Shown here: positions 62,562 to 64,000 of the stretch, in pieces
Layout of the letters: each line of letters starts with the position of its first letter
Numbering within the stretch: position 1 is the stretch's first letter
Assembly (NCBI GenBank): GCA_021397835.1
Contig: JAJFZO010000049.1
Coordinates: 8,313,001 to 8,377,000 of the forward strand
Direction of reading: 5' to 3'
Source: Moringa oleifera
Lineage: Eukaryota > Streptophyta > Magnoliopsida > Brassicales > Moringaceae
Length of the DNA stretch: 64,000 nucleotides
Notes under the pieces: model-generated
The model's input: the letters and a program-made list of their open reading frames with translations, nothing else
Databases searched by the model: none
Told to the model about the DNA's origin: nothing
Position numbers and translations under genes: made by a program

Positions 62562-62969
62562 ATGGGAAACTGCATAAATGTACTGTCTTGTTCACCTCAG
62601 GAGAATGCAAGAGTTCTTATCTTCAATGGTGGAGAAAAGGATTTTAAGGCCTCCACACCAGTCAAGAAGATCACTTCTGGCGTGTACAGAGGCTATAAGT
62701 TGGTACATCCTGCCCACCCAGCTTCACCATTGCCACACCATGCCAAGCTTTACTATCTTCTGCCACATTCGGCGCTGACTCATTGCCATTTTATCTCTCC
62801 AAAAGTGTCTGATCAGTTAACTTGCAAAATGAAGGTTGTGAGAATTCTGCTGACAAGGCAGCAACTGGAGTTGCTGCTGAAAAATGCAAAGAAGTTTCAA
62901 GCTGAAAGAATGTCTTTCCGGGTTCCGAACTTGTTAAGGAAGGGAAACGAAAATGGCAGCCATCTTTAG
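62562..62969 (+). CDS. PADRE/DUF4228 domain protein
   Basis: This is a single-exon frame of 135 residues. The start MGNCINVLSC fits N-myristoylation at Gly2 with palmitoylation at Cys4, so membrane attachment is likely. The ARVLIFNGGEKDFKASTPVK segment, GVYRGYKLVHP, then AKLYYLLPHSALT and the C-terminal LLLKNAKKFQAERM are the hallmarks of the plant DUF4228 (PADRE) family, with its disordered middle (HPASPLPHH). Family members are often induced by pathogens or abiotic stress; their molecular activity is unknown. The length is on the short side for the family (commonly 150-250), but start and stop are natural and the domain order is complete. Confidence 0.85.
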   Translation: MGNCINVLSCSPQENARVLIFNGGEKDFKASTPVKKITSGVYRGYKLVHPAHPASPLPHHAKLYYLLPHSALTHCHFISPKVSDQLTCKMKVVRILLTRQQLELLLKNAKKFQAERMSFRVPNLLRKGNENGSHL

Positions 62970-63524
62970 CTGCTATCTCAGAAATAAAAAACTTTTGAGT
63001 GGCAGTACTAAGTTCAGAGACCCCTGAGATAAGTTTTATTGCAAGTCTAATAGAGCGTAGCAGCTGCCAAAGAACTTGAGGTGTTTCAGTCATATTCCTA
63101 AGAGAGAAATACCTCAATTGGCTCTTAAATTTCAGAGCAATTTCTAAGCTCTACAAATATATGACCATTGTAACTATTTCTGCAGTTCTTCCTGTGTAAT
63201 TTGTGCAAAAGGTAGGGAATTTAGTACCTCACATCTCAGTTTAGTTGTTGGCTACACCAATGAAACTTGACACAGAAAACCGACTGCTTTCTAATTTATG
63301 AGTAGAATATCTATATTGGCCTAATTATGCAAGTTCGCAGGCTTAGATAGACTTTCTTGATATGCTCTTTTAGGGATTCCACATTTTACTTCATCTTATT
63401 GAGATGTTTTGGAAGAAAAGATGACTCCCTGAGAAACATATTTTTTATGCCACTTAGGACAGTAGCAGACCTCAGATAGACAAAGCTCCATAAGCTTTTA
63501 CAAGTTATCAAATTGGTTCACAAT
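62970..63524. other. Intergenic DNA
   Basis: It contains the PADRE gene's 3' flank; no coding similarity on either strand is recognised, and minus-strand frames over 62791-63117 are shadows of the PADRE gene. Confidence 0.6.
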
Positions 63525-64000
63525 TTTTAGGAACATACAACTGGCTATAAAAGCTGGGCTTAAGTACGGATGACTGATTCTGTCCTTGCCTTCTTAATGT
63601 GATGATCAATAAATCAAAGGAAGAGCTTGCTAAGCTCATTGATTGCCTGAGAAGGCTAATTGTTAGCTTGGGTTTTTGGTAAAGCTTTTGGTGCTGGAGA
63701 ATAATGGTGAAAGGGTTTGTAAGAAGGAACCACCTGAACTATTTGATACTATCTGTAGTGATGCGAGGAAGGCTTAATGCAATTGCTTAATGGATCTTTT
63801 TGTCAACTTCAATTTATTGGGGACAGCATGTGTGCTGTTGGACCTGGGGCTTACACTCGAGAGTCACCATGTTATACAGTCTAGGTGTCCACCAAGTGGT
63901 GTTACATCTCAAGAGTCTCCCTCTTGAGGTTGCTCTGACTCCATTACATGTTAGGATGGATGACTTGTCCAAGAGATTGGCATCTGGAGAAGAGCTTCCA
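63525..64000 (+). pseudogene. Partial decayed copy of the PPR-SMR gene (runs off the window)
   Basis: From about 63525 the plus strand aligns colinearly with roughly 60540-61014 of the PPR-SMR gene. Shared strings include GTTGGACCTGGGGCTTACAC, GTAAAGCTTTTGGTG, TTTGATACTATC, TGCAATTGCTTAAT and CATCTCAAGAGTCTC. It has in-frame stops (for example GGTAAAG reached through a frameshift, and GCTTAATGC where the parent has GCGTACTGC) and small indels. It corresponds to the end of the PPR array, the linker and the start of the SMR domain, and lacks the 5' two-thirds of the gene. Its end lies beyond 64000. Confidence 0.92.

Noticed and set aside
1..64000. CRISPR arrays, tRNA or rRNA genes, bacterial-type operons
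   Set aside because: No regularly spaced repeats with unique spacers, no cloverleaf-like GC-rich 72-90-bp segment, and a plainly plant nuclear gene structure.

Overview
The window reads as nuclear DNA of a flowering plant, most likely a woody eudicot. Genes are split by GT-AG introns, several products carry chloroplast or mitochondrial targeting sequences, families limited to land plants are present (isoprenylated heavy-metal proteins, Ole e 1, PADRE/DUF4228, P-class PPR-SMR), and the long gaps between genes are AT-rich and full of decayed plant transposons. The species cannot be named from sequence alone.

Region 1 (1-18 kb) is gene-dense. On the plus strand lie the 3' end of a Nudix hydrolase gene (374-1048) and a secreted Ole e 1-like gene (2543-4154). 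A mitochondrial acyl carrier protein gene follows on the minus strand (4644-5224, probably with a 5' UTR intron). An SnRK1 beta subunit gene is on the plus strand (9661-13121), and a six-exon OPT-family oligopeptide transporter gene on the minus strand (14258-17930). The last two genes converge.

Region 2 (18-37 kb) has no intact gene. It holds a G-box-rich island (19.5-20.4 kb), an unidentified decayed coding fragment, a nested block of Ty1/copia and hAT relics (21.4-27.5 kb), a PIF/Harbinger-like MITE with a TAA target duplication (27.9-28.7 kb), several local tandem duplications, a second hAT copy with a large internal deletion (30.8-32.3 kb), and a 3-kb unique stretch before the next gene.

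Region 3 (37-52 kb) has two isoprenylated metal-binding-domain genes. One is a two-HMA HIPP (37044-40329, minus); the other is a Pi21-like, proline/lysine-rich HMA protein (50738-51959, plus). Both end in the CaaX box CSVM and share small first coding exons and a phase-1 intron inside the HMA fold. Between them are a 995-bp non-autonomous element with long inverted ends and a perfect 9-bp target duplication (Mutator type), and a MuDR transposase relic joined to copia reverse transcriptase/RNase H remains.

Region 4 (52-64 kb) begins with transposon remains, including a third copia relic (55.5-56.7 kb). It then has an intronless chloroplast PPR-SMR gene of the SVR7 type (59101-61215), a small PADRE/DUF4228 gene (62562-62969), and a decayed partial copy of the PPR gene that runs off the window end. 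The intact genes look like independent housekeeping, signalling and transport genes, not a pathway cluster. I found no convincing new multi-gene system; the most unusual content is in the transposon structures and the HMA gene pair.
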